Shown piece by piece: positions 52,307 through 64,000 of a DNA stretch of 64,000 bases. This DNA comes from Stichopus chloronotus (lineage: Eukaryota; Echinodermata; Holothuroidea; Aspidochirotida; Stichopodidae): positions 12,815,526 to 12,879,525 of the forward strand of contig CM037849.1 in NCBI GenBank assembly GCA_021234535.1, given 5' to 3'. How positions within the stretch are numbered: position 1 is the stretch's first letter; every line of letters begins with the position of its first letter. The notes beneath the pieces are model-generated. The model made no database searches. It saw only the letters and a list, made by a program, of their open reading frames with translations, and was not told the DNA's origin. Both the position numbers and the translations under genes were made by a program.

Positions 52307-55199
52307 CAGGGCGTAGCCAAAAATATTTTGTCAAGGAGAGGACAAAGTAGAAGACCTTCTAAGCCGGGGAGAATCCGAAATTTTTGTCTGGTTCACTAGA
52401 TTGAAGTATTGTAGGATAGTGTCTTCCATCTGAAAGATCTACAGAACAATAGAGCTCTCAAATACTGCGCGTCCGAGGTATACGCCCAATAAAGGCACAA
52501 TTCATCAATTGTGGAAATGTTTGGGGTGCAAGTGCACCACTATCACCCCCCCCCACCCTCCATCTCTGGATGATCCCACCCAGGATCCGACAGAAGAGTT
52601 TCTCATGTATCAAAATCAAATTTTGATAAGGCTTTCTCGTTCCTTTTCATGATTCAGATGTAGGTGGATTTTTTTTTTCACCGGTGTGCCAATGAGACGA
52701 TATATTTTGGTGTTCACGGTTACAACGGTCGCATTCTCTCGGGCTGGTCCATCAACTTCAGCGGTATAGGCCAACTTAACCCTCAACAAATGAAAAAAAG
52801 GCCTACTCACTAAATCCAAAAAAAAAAAAAAGAAAAAAAAAAAAGAACGAGATTAGGGATGGCTCCATAACTAAGATTGAGTATTCACTGTAAAGGAGTA
52901 AATCTGTGCCAAAGAGTCATTTTCACTCCAATAGAGTGAATGCTTAAATTGGAGCCATACCTACTCTAGCTCTGCAGTGGGATTTAGAGAGCATCTTTTC
53001 AGCTAAGAGTTACGACATGGATAATGGATAATCAAGCCCGTATCCACGGTGGGGGAGGGGGATCAGGCCCATTTCCATGGTGGGGGAGGGGGCGGTCGGA
53101 CGGTTCAAACGAACCCCCTAACAAGATCTGGAGTTCCCCTCAGCCTGTGATAGTAGGCCTACGGTAACAACGTATATAAAAAGTTTTAATTTGTTGGGCA
53201 TTATTGTCGGTTAAAATGTTCCACTTGTAGTAAAATCGAGCCCCCCCCCCCCCCACCGCTGTGAAGCTGCGTACGGTTCTGAATTTATTTTTCTGTGAAA
53301 TTATTTCTTGAAACAAGCGCCACCGTCCTTACTTACTTGGAGTAAACTTTCTGTGTGTGTCCACGAATGTTGGACAAACGCATTTTTTTCTCTTTAAAGT
53401 AACTGCATGGAAACTTAAAAAATGTCAAAAAGTTGGCAATCAAACCATAAGCCGCTAAGCGTGCATTACGTGATGATAAAAGCAGAGGCTCACTATCAAG
53501 GTAACGTTTGTCTTCACGAGAGGTCACAAATATGTACGATGTCATGTGAGGATTGGCCCATGTTCATTTGAATATAACGGCTTTAGCAAATAAACGACAA
53601 TACTCCAAAATGACTTTTATATGCCAGATGTCCTGGTACTTTGATAACCACCGTTCATTTTCCTGCCTCTGTGTGTCGAATGAAACCAAGAAAAATGTCT
53701 GTGGGCAAACAGCTCGATAGAATATGAAAATTTAAATTCAACTTTTTTTTTTTTTAATTCAGGTTTATTTTTAGATGATATTTAATAGATGTTTTCCTAA
53801 ATTTAAGTTCACAAGGAATTTACATTGCAACGTATAGTTTGCTTCTCCTCAGTATCAATTCTTAAAATCGATGTGATATTTCCTCCGTCCTATACGTGCT
53901 ACATTTTCGGCCAATTTAATGACGCGCTCTGATTCGTTTACACATCGCACCAATTCCTGATTGTGTGGATTCATTTACCGTATGGATCCTGTGACGTCAT
54001 TCTCACTGCTGGTACTTCAATTTCTTTGGTCAGGCCACATTCACCGACCAAAATGTCATAATTGTTAGTTAAAGTGATTGCGTGTGTATTCAAAAACCCA
54101 AAAGATAAGATTATGTTTGAGATTAAATTTTCCTGTATTGTTAAATGTACACGCGAGGTTGTACATGAACGGACTATGTCTTTCAATGAAGGAAATGACA
54201 GTACCTACTTCGAAAAGCAATGGGATTGGCATGAAAACAGTAAAAAATAGAAATCATATTTGAAAATTAACGGTTTTTACTATAGTACCGCCTACGTAAT
54301 GAATATGCAACGGTAAAGGTCTCACTATAGTGTATCAAAAACATACTACTCAAGTTCGTCGCTCCTTGGTACGTATCGGGAATTGTAGTATTTGATGAAA
54401 GGAAACACTGAATTTACAAATAACCTACGAACTGAACACAACCTTGCCCGCGGCGTCAGTGATCCTGAGTTGTTAACTGAATATTCAATACTAGTATACT
54501 TCTCATTGGTTTGCTCAAACACACCCTTGATTTGAATGAAAACTGTCAACCACTACGTTATCGTATTCTACACTTTTTGTCGTTATGTTAAAAGAATTTG
54601 AAATCATATGGCAAAATTAACCAGTTGAAACCTATATTTATTTTCCCAGATTGTCTGAATGGTGTAATTACTAAAGCCTTACCAAACTTTTGGAGATGAA
54701 ATTTCAATGTTCTTACTTTTTGCCTACGCAAGCAATCACTTTAAAATGTGATCGAGTTGCAAGAATTGTAATTGTTTCTTTCAAAGTTCAACGTAGCCGA
54801 CTTTTACTCCCAACGTCATAATGTACTTCTTCAAACGGCGTGATGTAATTGTGGCCGGATTTCCGATTTCCTTTTTGCAGTGTATAATCTATTTCGAGAA
54901 TGAATTGCTTAAGTCCAATTGGGGAGATATTACAGACATCGAAAGGTTTTTCCTCGTCATTTTAAAACCAAGGTTCAAAGCTGGAATACGAGTTGAGAAA
55001 ATGTCAATGAAAGTCAAATTTATGCGGAATATGTCGTAGCCACTCGAAAAAAAAAAACACTATAAAAAACAAATTGTTTAAGCCCCACTAAATCATAGAT
55101 TTCAAGTTAACGGTGATTAACTGCTATATATGCTTTCTTGCAGAGTCTGAATTTTGTAGGGCCAACTTAAATGTCGAGACAAGTTTCATATTCAAATAC
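52307..55199. other. no recognised gene
   Basis: Several 60-70-codon minus-strand frames (52616-52819, 53333-53545, 54346-54549) look protein-like but have no convincing splice sites. Contains the G-rich duplication and poly(C) at 53239-53254. Confidence 0.45.
53034..53095. repeat. G-rich tandem duplication
   Basis: Two copies of a roughly 31-bp unit ending CCATGGTGGGGGAGGGGG (first copy CCACGGTGG...). It resembles the poly(G)-associated motif at 42386-42424. Confidence 0.75.
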
Positions 55200-55289
55200 C
55201 TGGAGATCTGGACGATGAGCGCATAATTCTCTTTCAGAGTTTCATGGCAGGTGACCTTTTTCCCGCCCTTCTTTCTCTTCTCTGACATA
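55200..55289 (-). other. candidate coding exon, Lys-rich start
   Basis: On the minus strand a strong acceptor (TGTGTTCTTCGTCAG) and a strong donor (ATCTCCAG/GTATTT) enclose 90 bases, richer in GC than the surroundings. One frame begins at once with ATG and reads MSEKRKKGGKKVTCHE, then LKENYALIVQIS. It might be a first coding exon; its continuation at lower coordinates was not identified with confidence. Confidence 0.33.
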
Positions 55290-55901
55290 CTGACGAAGAA
55301 CACAGGTAGGTGACCAAGTGGTTGTCCGCACAACTAGTGATATTCCGACTTCGATGACCCCAATCGAGGCGATGAATTGACATTCATATGCGTGCGATGT
55401 GTGCAGGTGGATGTACGGATGAATTGTGTCTGTGTGTCAAACGTAAAGACTTGGAACGAGAAATGCAGAATGAAATTCGATTAACTGGGTTCATCAACCC
55501 AAGCGGTTTTGCAGGTTTTCCTACCTGTTTGTCAACCAAACACCGCTATAGTCGTTGTGAATAAGTTGGTTTTGTTTTCGCGGTAATAAATGTAATTAAT
55601 GATGTACTGATACGACCGATTAGACAATGATATAAGTTTCTTTTGGTCTCGGAATATTCTGAATTAGCCTTGACTGTCGAATGTCTGTCGATGCACCGAT
55701 ATCGCTTTGATGCTACCAAACTCATTGGCTTCCCTCACCCACCTACCAACCATCACTCCAAGTACATCCACAGATTATTCAACCACATTAAGGTGGATTT
55801 TTACCAGGATTTGCTTCGTCATGCAAGTTTCATCGTACCAGGATTCACTCACAATTGATTGGAATCAAGCACATCACATTCACCAACCAGTCATCGTGAG
55901 C

Positions 55902-56365
55902 TTAAAGGCATTGTCCACTGAAGACAATTGATGTTCCATAAAAATTAGGGAATATTTTTCTCTCTTTGTTGGTGGAAACCATGTCTCAATAGCAGGTTTC
56001 GTTTGTGAGTTACGTATTGTTAAAGAAATATCTATTTTAAAATAGTTCATTGCACTTTCGGAAATCTGTGATGCCACCCAGGCACAACTTCTTAAATATC
56101 CTTTGTATTTCTTTACAAAATTGGCTGTTCAAAAAAATACAATAATTTAAGAGTTGTGACCATAATTTCTATAATATTTTTTAAGGTAAATCTACAACAT
56201 ACCAAAATCTACATTTTCATTAGTTTCAAATTTCAAGATAAAATGAGGGCTTCAATTTCAAAGACAAGAAAAGACTTCTTGCGGTATGAAGAGACTGCAT
56301 GGAACGAAAAAAATATTTTCTTTCATTTAATAGCTCCTCCAAGTATCAGTAAAAGTGGCCTTTAA
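55902..56365. mobile_element. single TTAA-flanked MITE-like element, family E
   Basis: A 464-bp segment between TTAAAGGCATTGTCCACTG and its imperfect inverse ending AGTGGCCTTTAA. No second copy in the window, so it rests on the ends alone. Confidence 0.45.
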
Positions 56366-56590
56366 ACTGTTCGTATCCCATCCCGACTGAATGCTAATTG
56401 ATGCGAGTAGATACATGTGACGTCACCCATTTCTTGCACATGAATGTTGTTACGAAGTTACGAAGAAACATGTGTTCATATCACGTAAAGGTTGATCGTC
56501 CGGTTGAAAATGCATACGGCATCAAAACTGATATGTCAGTTCATGGCAGTTCCCTTTTTTCATTCAACGGATAATGGATGTTTGATTCAG

Positions 56591-56685
56591 CTGCTACGTC
56601 CCGCAATCTTGTCTCGCATTCCACGAAATGAAACTGAAAGCGACGAGTTTTCAAGCATTAATCAACTTTGGACCTGTTGCGATGG
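56591..56685 (+). other. candidate internal exon
   Basis: A strong acceptor (GTTTGATTCAG at 56590) and donor (GATGG/GTAAAA) enclose 95 bases. Two frames are open (landmarks SRIPRNETESDEFSS or CLAFHEMKLKATSFQALIN), so the reading frame is undecided. Another good acceptor lies at 56790. Confidence 0.2.
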
Positions 56686-57162
56686 GTAAAATGGAAAGAA
56701 GTACATGGTGTATTTGCTCATTGTACAACTTTCTGGTAAATGTCCACAATTTCCGATCTTTCATCACTGCTTTTTTTTGTTTTTGTAAAGGCTAATATTC
56801 AAGGTTTAAATTCATGCTTTCACTGGCCGATCCAAGTTCTTTGTTGGGGAAGGGAGGGGGTGGTGGTAAAGTTGTGGTGCGGTAATTCTAAATGGGGGAA
56901 GGGTTCTCCCTTCCCCCCTTTGGACAGTTTTTCTGTGACTGTATACCGTCAGGTGTGCGTCGGGTGCAACAAAGTGTAAAACTGTAAAGTTCTTCTTCAA
57001 TTTTCTGCATATTGCTTTACTTTTCCGTCATTTTTCAAGTCGAAGAATAAAAGGAATTTACTGAAATCTATCCACTACGTGCTAAAGGATGGTCTCGACT
57101 GCGCTTACCTCTTGTAATTTAAGCTAAGTTAAGTAGTCTCTGCTATTTATGAAAAAGGCAAC

Positions 57163-57515
57163 TTAAAGGGAAATAGGGCGTTTGTTTTACAGAAAACATC
57201 CATATTATTTAAACCAATGTTTGTGGACGCAGAATGATAGATTATTCGAAACAAGGAAGGACAGTAGCCTTCTTTTCAAGAAATAAGTTTCTCACAGATA
57301 GAAACTCAGTTATTTGTTGCTCAACACCAATTTGTTCACCCAAACTTTTCAAAATTCAAATGATGCATCTTCCGTTACTCATCACATGCATAATGTTTTG
57401 AGGAGATGAAGCTTTGGCAGGTGTTTATTGATGAGACTGAATGGTTTAACAATGACTAAAGCTATTTCTTTTGTACGTCATGTTGGTGTGTTCTAAACGC
57501 CCTATTTCCCTTTAA
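57163..57515 (+). mobile_element. T2/Kolobok-like MITE, family A, copy 5
   Basis: A 353-bp full-length copy with perfect outer inverted repeats (18 bp or more) and flanking TTAA. It looks the youngest by eye. Confidence 0.9.
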
Positions 57516-57968
57516 AGCAGTTTATTCGTTAATGGAAACCATGACCCCCCACCCCGGTCTTTAATCCGCCTGCGAAATATTTCACAAAATGAAACACAGT
57601 TGACATGTACATACACAATTACTGGATCACAAGTTAGAAAGGCCTATGAATGGAGGTGTTATAGCAAACTACGGGCATCTTTTCTGCTTATTGGCAGAGT
57701 AGACAATCTCTCATGAAAGAAAAAGCCGGGACTAGAAAATGAAAGAAGATCTAACATATGATGCTTGCAAGTAAAACAAAAGTAAATTGGTACAACCACG
57801 GGAAATGACGTAAAGTTATCCCCGGAACATATGTCCCTTCCTCTGATAATATGTACACAACAAAGTACGAAGGTACTTTTTTTTGTACAGTAGACAATGA
57901 GCAACTTTTTCATTGCTTAACCATGTGTACTGTTTCTAAGATGACTTTAAGACTATTGAAATTAACAG

Positions 57969-58375
57969 TTAAGGCAGGATGTGCTGTTTGATGGAAAACA
58001 AATGCCTTTATCATTTATTCTCCACCATTCTCTTCCATTCGATACCAATCTGGAAAATACCATCTAAGATCTGTTTCTTTCAGGAGAAATTTAATTTTCT
58101 AGATTCTTCATTACGACAGAGAGAAGAATGACTCATTTGCTCCCCTGGCTAAAAAGTTAGCGGAACCCCTCCCTGTAGTAAATGTACGGCACTTCAGTGC
58201 GAAGGCCCAGCGACGAAAACGCAACATGCAAACATGCATCTGGAAATTAGGCTTTACTTGGACAAATAGACCACGGTGCGGTAGTTTGTACAGCTTTTTA
58301 CAACTGTACGAAATATAGCCAGTTTTTTTAGGTGCACTTTTGACATTGCAGGAGTAACAGCAAATCTTGCTTTAA
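57969..58375 (+). mobile_element. TTAA-type MITE, family C, copy 2 (diverged)
   Basis: Starts TTAAGGCAGGATGTGCT and ends AAATCTTGCTTTAA. It is more diverged than copy 1, with a decayed right inverted repeat and several indels. Confidence 0.7.
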
Positions 58376-58571
58376 GATCACTTTTTTTAGAGTGTTCCAT
58401 ATCTCGATTATTGCCTCTTCTCCGAGTGGATAGACCTACCGGTAGGTTTCTCGAAAGTTGGATCCAGATGTTTGATTTTTACGTAAAAAGGAAGAACTAC
58501 ATACCGCAGCAAGTCATTAATGAACCGGAAAAAAAAAAAGCTGAAAATTGAAATAACATGATCGTTAACCT

Positions 58572-59170
58572 TTAAAGGTCATGTGCCATGAAAATGACAT
58601 TTTGGGTATTGGGAGTATTAACTATTGGAAAAGTTAAAAAAAAATAGCCACAAATTCCATCAAAATCTATCATATATTGGCAATTTTACAGGCAAATACC
58701 TAATCTCAGATCTCCTGCATCAGGAACAAACATGGCTAGGCTATACGTGTGCGAAGATTTCTGACATCAAGGGACGGACTCATAGCAGATGTCTTATGTT
58801 ACCGTGATTGTCTTGACTTCACCCTTTATTCCAAGGACAATTGGAGAATTTTATATGCCCAGAGGGCTTTTTATATCGAAAGAATGTATTTTTCTTCCAA
58901 AAAAAAAATATATATATCGATATCACTTACCAATGTTGAAACCCAGTCATTGATTAATTAACAGGCACTGTAGGCGCTAACAAAAGAAGACCGTCACTGT
59001 GCAACATTCCACGTGATCTGCTTTGTATTTTCCTTTAACTTTGAAAAGTCGTATCTCAACAAACCGTAATAGATATTAGCACAATTTCAACTTTTTTTTC
59101 ATTCAGAGTTTCCCTCTTCATTGTCCGAATAAAGCCAGCTCTTTCCTCTACTCAGAACACATGACGCTAA
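58572..59170 (+). mobile_element. repeat family D, copy 1 (about 600 bp, T2-like ends)
   Basis: The left end is TTAAAGGTCATGTG and the right end CACATGACGCTAA, an imperfect inverse. The interior blocks ATGAAAATGACATTTT, CACAAATTCCATCAAAAT and GCTAACAAAAGAAGA recur in copies at 46.0 and 51.8-52.3 kb. Old and diverged. Confidence 0.65.
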
Positions 59171-59260
59171 ACTTGGCATAAGGCGCCTGTTTTACAGATA
59201 AAAATGATAATTCTAAAACCAACGTTTGTGAATACAGAATGATACGCATAGGTCAGAGAA
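59171..59260 (+). mobile_element. fragment of family A MITE
   Basis: Only the left about 90 bp can be recognised (GGCGCCTGTTTTACAG, CCAACGTTTGTGAATACAGA). It abuts the end of a family D element and then diverges. Confidence 0.5.
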
Positions 59261-60479
59261 GCACGTGCCCATAGGGCCCTACAAAAAGTAGGGGCCTCCA
59301 CAAACTTGAATTCATGACTGTGTCTTTGAGAATGCTCGAATTTGTGGAAAACTGCTACCTTACTTAAGAGGCAAATCTATGTAGTTCATTTCGAGAGTGT
59401 CTGGCTGGAGAAGGTGGGGGGGGGGGAGGGGGTGAGTGTAACCACATCTGTTACTTTCCTTTCATGACATGTGCCTCTGTAGTCTTGTTAAGAATTATAG
59501 TCGAAGGGAGTTCAAAATTTTACCCCTCCCCCTCCCCTTCTTCGAGTAAATCCGGCCATAGGGGCACTCCGGGACCGATCGTCAATTTGTCTGAAGCACT
59601 TTGAAAGCGAATTGAAAATTCCATACTTTTTTTAGTTCCTCATTATATTGTGACTCACTGGGTCAGGTATGGATAGATGACACATATATACATCACATAT
59701 ATACATGGTTTACGTATATGATGCTCTATGGGAATTGATGTTTTAATAGATCCACAATGGAGATACCTTTAAAATATTTGATTTGAATGTCCTGACATTG
59801 TGGACATGCCAAGACAAATGAAAATCCATATTAACCCCTAAATATATTTATTCTATCCAGACTTATCTAGCTGAGTTTACCATGAAATGTAATATCATAT
59901 AATTTTAAGTTGCACCCGAGTTACGGTAGATCATATGGCAGAAACCAATCTTCAGATTCCATTAATTCTCGACATAACAATATCACTAGTGATTATGTCC
60001 CCTTTAAAAAAAATAGGGTCCATACGGTCGGCAGAAGGACACTTTTTCGATACTCTGCAAATATCATTTACATAAATTATGAATCAGTGGCGTCCTAACG
60101 AGAATCGATTTATCGAGAAATTACCACACTGTATGCGATGAAGACACCTGCAGTAGGTGGAATCAAAACATGTGAAGTTTTATCTGTTTGTAAAGTAAAC
60201 CTGTATAACTAAGGTCTCGAAGAGCCGATGTCCCACACAATTACACATACGCACCCTTTTCACACCACAGGTTTCCGGTTCGGAAAGTTTTAAAAATCAA
60301 AATTTCTTGTTTGGAAGTATTTTTTTTTTCTTCTTTTTTGACAATTCAAAATGGGCCGCATGATTAGTTTACACCAACATCATTTGTAGAGTTAGCATAC
60401 AGGGTCGAAATGCTAAAAAGAATTGAAAGTTGATACAAAGTTACAAAAATTACGTAAGTGGTATTTCTGAAAGATGTGT

Positions 60480-61415
60480 GAGAAATATAAAATAGTTCCT
60501 GACAACTTTTCAGAACAGTTTGAAAAGTATATGAGTGATTAAGTTTAAATTTGGTAAGGTTGTGCATGATGCCAATATGTATAATTTGTATGGTAAATTG
60601 AGTCAAATTTGCTGATTTTTGAGAAAAAAGCCACTTTCCCCCCAAATTACTATTTCCAGCATATCTTGAGAAGTATTTGGGCATTTAATGCAAAATTTTG
60701 CAAAAACTTACCTGAGAATGAAATATTCAAGGTATATCACTTTTGTAGTAAAGAGAGTGAAATTCGCTGATTTTTGAAAAAAAAAAAGAAGCCAATTTTA
60801 CCCCAAAATTTGAATTTCCAGCATATCTTGAGAACTACTAAACCAATTAACTGAAATTTTTTAAAGTACTTACCTAAGAACACATTGTTCAACATAATAT
60901 TACTGTAATGATAAATCCAGTGAATTTTGCTGATTTTGGAAAAAAAAAGTCAATTTTGCCCTAAAATTTGTATTTCCAGCGTATCTTGAGAACTATCAGA
61001 CCAATTAACTTAAAGTTTTGTAAGGACTTACCTGAGAACACATTGTTCAACATTTTATTACTGTAATGGTGAATCCAATGAATTTTGCTGATTTTTTAGG
61101 AAAAAAGCCAATTTTGCCCCAAAATTTGGATTTCCACCATATCTTGAGAACTATTAGACCACTTAACTTAAGGCTTAATAAGGACTTCCCTTAGAACACA
61201 TACTGTTTAACATAATATTACTTTAAAGGTAAATCCAGTGAGATTTGCTGATTTTTTAGGAAAAAAGCCAATTTTGCCCCAAAATTTGGATTTCCACCAT
61301 ATCTTGAGAGCTAATTAAGCATTATACGCAAGGCCGTTCCTATGAACACAACGATGAAGATCTAGTATCACTCTTATAATAAATTGGTGAAATTGTATGA
61401 TTGTTTGGTAAAAAA
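60480..61415. repeat. satellite-like tandem array, unit about 160 bp, about six units
   Basis: The landmark ATTTCCAGCATATCTTGAG (or a close variant) recurs at 60652, 60814, 60972, 61130 and 61290, giving steps of 162, 158, 158 and 160 bp. Each unit also has GCTGATTTTT, CCAATTTTGCCCCAAAATTT and GGACTTACCTGAGAACACA. The central units are most alike, and the first and last are degenerate. Open frames inside it on the minus strand are by-products. Confidence 0.92.
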
Positions 61416-63796
61416 CTTAGAGCCTTCATCTGGGTCAATAGACACCACCTTTTTAACTTTAGCCAAAACCATCTTTAGCAGAACTGGCCACTGTCGATAA
61501 CGTCTTTTATGAGATCATTATTTCTAGGTCAAACAATAATTTTAGCAGAACCAGGTCCTGCACTGTTAAATAGGAGACTAATGTGCAAATAACCCTTAGA
61601 GGGATGCTCTTATATCCTGCCCCTAACTCTAACCACCAAGCCTAACCTACATGGAATAATCCAATGTTATAATTGCGTTATTTAGTGCAATATGCACAGA
61701 TACTTTTGAGCCGTTCTTGTTATCGTTACTTGAGCCTAGTAGCACTAGGATATAACCTTAAGTTTGCTACCCTACATTAGATATCAGTATTGAGATGTTT
61801 GGCATCTGCTTACCACCATTTTATGCTTGAAGAATATGTGCCACTCAGTTACAACTAGTTGCCCAAACTCGGTCTCTGTGGGATGTGGTTGCAGTGAACT
61901 ATTACAAATCCTCATGTGCATGCCCTGTATTGGAATAAATGCATGTTGGCGATGAGATACAAAACTCCGTGGATTGCCCTCTTGTTTTATTTTATTTTTC
62001 CCTTTTTGTTTAACTCTGTGACACAGATCGAAAAAAAAACTTTGGCTTTTTACGTTGATCACAAAATTTTCAGAAGTTGGGGAAAGTATTAAATGTCACA
62101 AAGGCTGGGATATGTGAGATTTAAGTACTGACCTAAGTCTTCTAGTTCAAATTTTAGGAGGGACCAAAGTTGTGTTCAGTGATATTTGGCATGCATCTGG
62201 ATGTCCACAGACGTGATTTGGTGTAACAATAGTGAAATTGATATTTTTCTTTCTAAAAACCTTCGTTGTCCTAGGTGCAAAGTCTATAAACAAGTAGTTT
62301 TTCTGCCCATATCTTTATGGTAAGGCCACCGTAATCGACCCCACCCTACCCCCGTTGGATCCACTAGCAGATGTAAAAGCTTTCACGAGACAGGGCCACG
62401 GTGAAATCATAAAAAGGGACAAAAGAATAGCTGCAGCAGCTTAGTGGGATTGAGGGCCTCGGAAGCTGCAATATTTCTCACTCGATTTCGGAAATGGCGA
62501 ACATGGTAAATGTTTTCTGAACAGGACAACCAGGAAGCCCGTATTTCCTGGATGGATGTGACTCTTTTGCTGTTGCGATGCATACATGGAATTGACTAGG
62601 TGTTGTATTTCACCGGTCAGTGTTTTTATACCAGATAATTCGACTGTCTCCGGGATAAACTTGTTTAAGTCTTACGTCCAGGACTCCGTTGATAACATTG
62701 CTTTTACCGATCACTGAATTCAAGTTGAACGGAATTTACCAGGTTTTCGTAGAAACGGATACAAAAAAAAAAAAAAAAAATAGGTGAAGTAACTTTTTTT
62801 TTTCCTTAGCAGGAAAGTCTCATAAACTTCAAACTGGGCGGGGGGGGGGGGTATAGGTGACCGGGTATGTTGTATAGTGTCCAACAGACTGATATGGCGC
62901 CATAGGTCATGAAAAAACAAAAACAATTTCTTTTTTGCATTTTCTCTATGTGTGAATACCGACTGAATGTGCATTACAGATATCAAAAGAATTATGAGGG
63001 TCACAACTATTGATGGGGGTTTGTTCGCTATTGTAGTTAAACTCAAATGTCACTTTGACCCACGATTACTTGCAGTAAATGCATTCTCCAATTGCGTCCC
63101 TCGAGAATAATATCTAATAGCCTATGCCATGAGTTATGCAACCCCTCGGATTGTCCTTCGTCTTGCTTCCGTATTGACGTCAAAACTCATGAAGAGGTGC
63201 CCTTTGATGAAGGCAGATGCCAACCTTCCGAGAATAGCTCTATATATCAGGTAATGAAAGTAACTTGAGAGAGAAGTGAACTTTCGCGGTTCAGGGATAA
63301 GGTGTAAACTACCTTCAGTTCCTCTTTCGTTGACCGGCTAACAATTTCAGGGTACGGTCTATATGATATGTGATTGCTTCATGACACTGTCATATGGAGA
63401 TATGCACTTAATTTTCTCTAAATCCAGTTGCCAACTGTCCATACAAATTAAGTGTATGTAAGTTGATATGGGAGAAGGGAAGGAGAAGGGTTGGGGGCGC
63501 TTGGCCTTTATGGATGAGGCCCTTCTCTCTCATAATCATCATTCCCCGTGTCTCAAAGATGAGTTGTTGCGAGAGAGACTTTAGGTGCTCTTCTGTGCAG
63601 TAATCGTCACTATGGGCACTCGTGCATTCGTTCTGCAGTAGAGTATTCAATGTGAAAAGTGACTTGAACGGGATGACGGTTTGCTCAACGGTAACACTTA
63701 TCGACCTCCTATAAAAAAGTCAATGCGCCGTCTAGAAAAGGCAATAAAAATAAAACAAATGGAGGGTGGGGGTGAGCGAAAGCAATATTGGGGTTC
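61416..63796. other. no recognised gene
   Basis: Holds the minus-strand open stretch at 62441-62671, another at 61784-62062 (92 codons, no splice support), poly(A) at 62763-62780 and poly(G) at 62838-62849. Confidence 0.45.
62441..62671 (-). other. open reading stretch, 76 codons, possible exon or transposon remnant
   Basis: A minus-strand frame open from 62671 to TAA at 62441 with a helical-looking start (TVELSGIKTLTGEIQHLVNS) and no low complexity. No clear acceptor precedes it, and a different minus frame is open just upstream and overlaps it. It could therefore be a frameshifted relic of one longer gene, or chance. Confidence 0.22.
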
Positions 63797-64000
63797 TTAA
63801 AGGGAACTATTGGGTGTTTAGAATACACCAACACGGCACGCAAAGAAATTAGCTTCGGTCATTGTGAAACCACTCAGTCTCATCAATAAACATGGGCAAA
63901 CGATTTGACATCTCGAAACATGTCCGTATGTGATGCGTAACGGAAGATGCAGTTTGGGTGAGCCACGTACCGTTGAGCGACAGATGACTGAATTTCGACC
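63797..64000 (-). mobile_element. T2/Kolobok-like MITE, family A, copy 6, cut by window end
   Basis: It starts TTAAAGGGAACTATTGGGTG and continues with the family A right half in inverse orientation. It runs out of the window. Confidence 0.8.

Noticed and set aside
60364..60684. 106-codon minus-strand frame
   Set aside because: It lies largely in the 160-bp tandem array and is not preserved between units.

Overview
This is a mostly non-coding, AT-rich window from an animal (metazoan) nuclear genome. Long introns or intergenic DNA, abundant microsatellites, poly(G)/poly(C) runs and interspersed DNA-transposon relatives are spread over 64 kb. The only confidently recognised protein gene is a TALE-class homeobox gene of the TGIF family on the + strand (last exon 28154-29337). 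The over-represented octamer TAGGCCTA, the poly(G) runs and a TGIF that looks neither vertebrate nor insect suggest a marine invertebrate deuterostome, most likely an echinoderm. That placement is inference.

Layout. 1-27 kb: intron or intergenic DNA with simple repeats, one TTAA-flanked MITE (5884-6238) and a few low-confidence candidate exons (5548, 10428, 20532 and 24653 on +). 27.3-30.9 kb: the TGIF exon, flanked by a 190-bp (TA)n tract upstream and a (TATG)n/(TA)n tract downstream, with an intron acceptor before it and two AATAAA signals after the stop. 31-44 kb: AT-rich DNA with candidate exons at 35.1-35.6 kb and weaker ones near 40 and 43 kb, plus a (TA)n tract at 39.9 kb. 45-64 kb: a sharp change, with at least a dozen short non-autonomous elements starting with TTAAAGG-like termini (families A-E), a 160-bp-unit tandem array (60.5-61.4 kb), and further candidate exons on both strands.

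How the parts relate. The TGIF homeodomain and whole visible coding region lie in one exon; any further 5' exon is upstream and not identified. The TTAA-bounded elements fit the T2/Kolobok type of cut-and-paste transposon. No transposase gene is visible, so they depend on one elsewhere. Candidate exons rest on splice sites, phase and open frame only. Overlapping frames in this DNA often look equally protein-like, so they are given low confidence. No tRNA, rRNA, CRISPR, operon or bacterial-type feature was seen.
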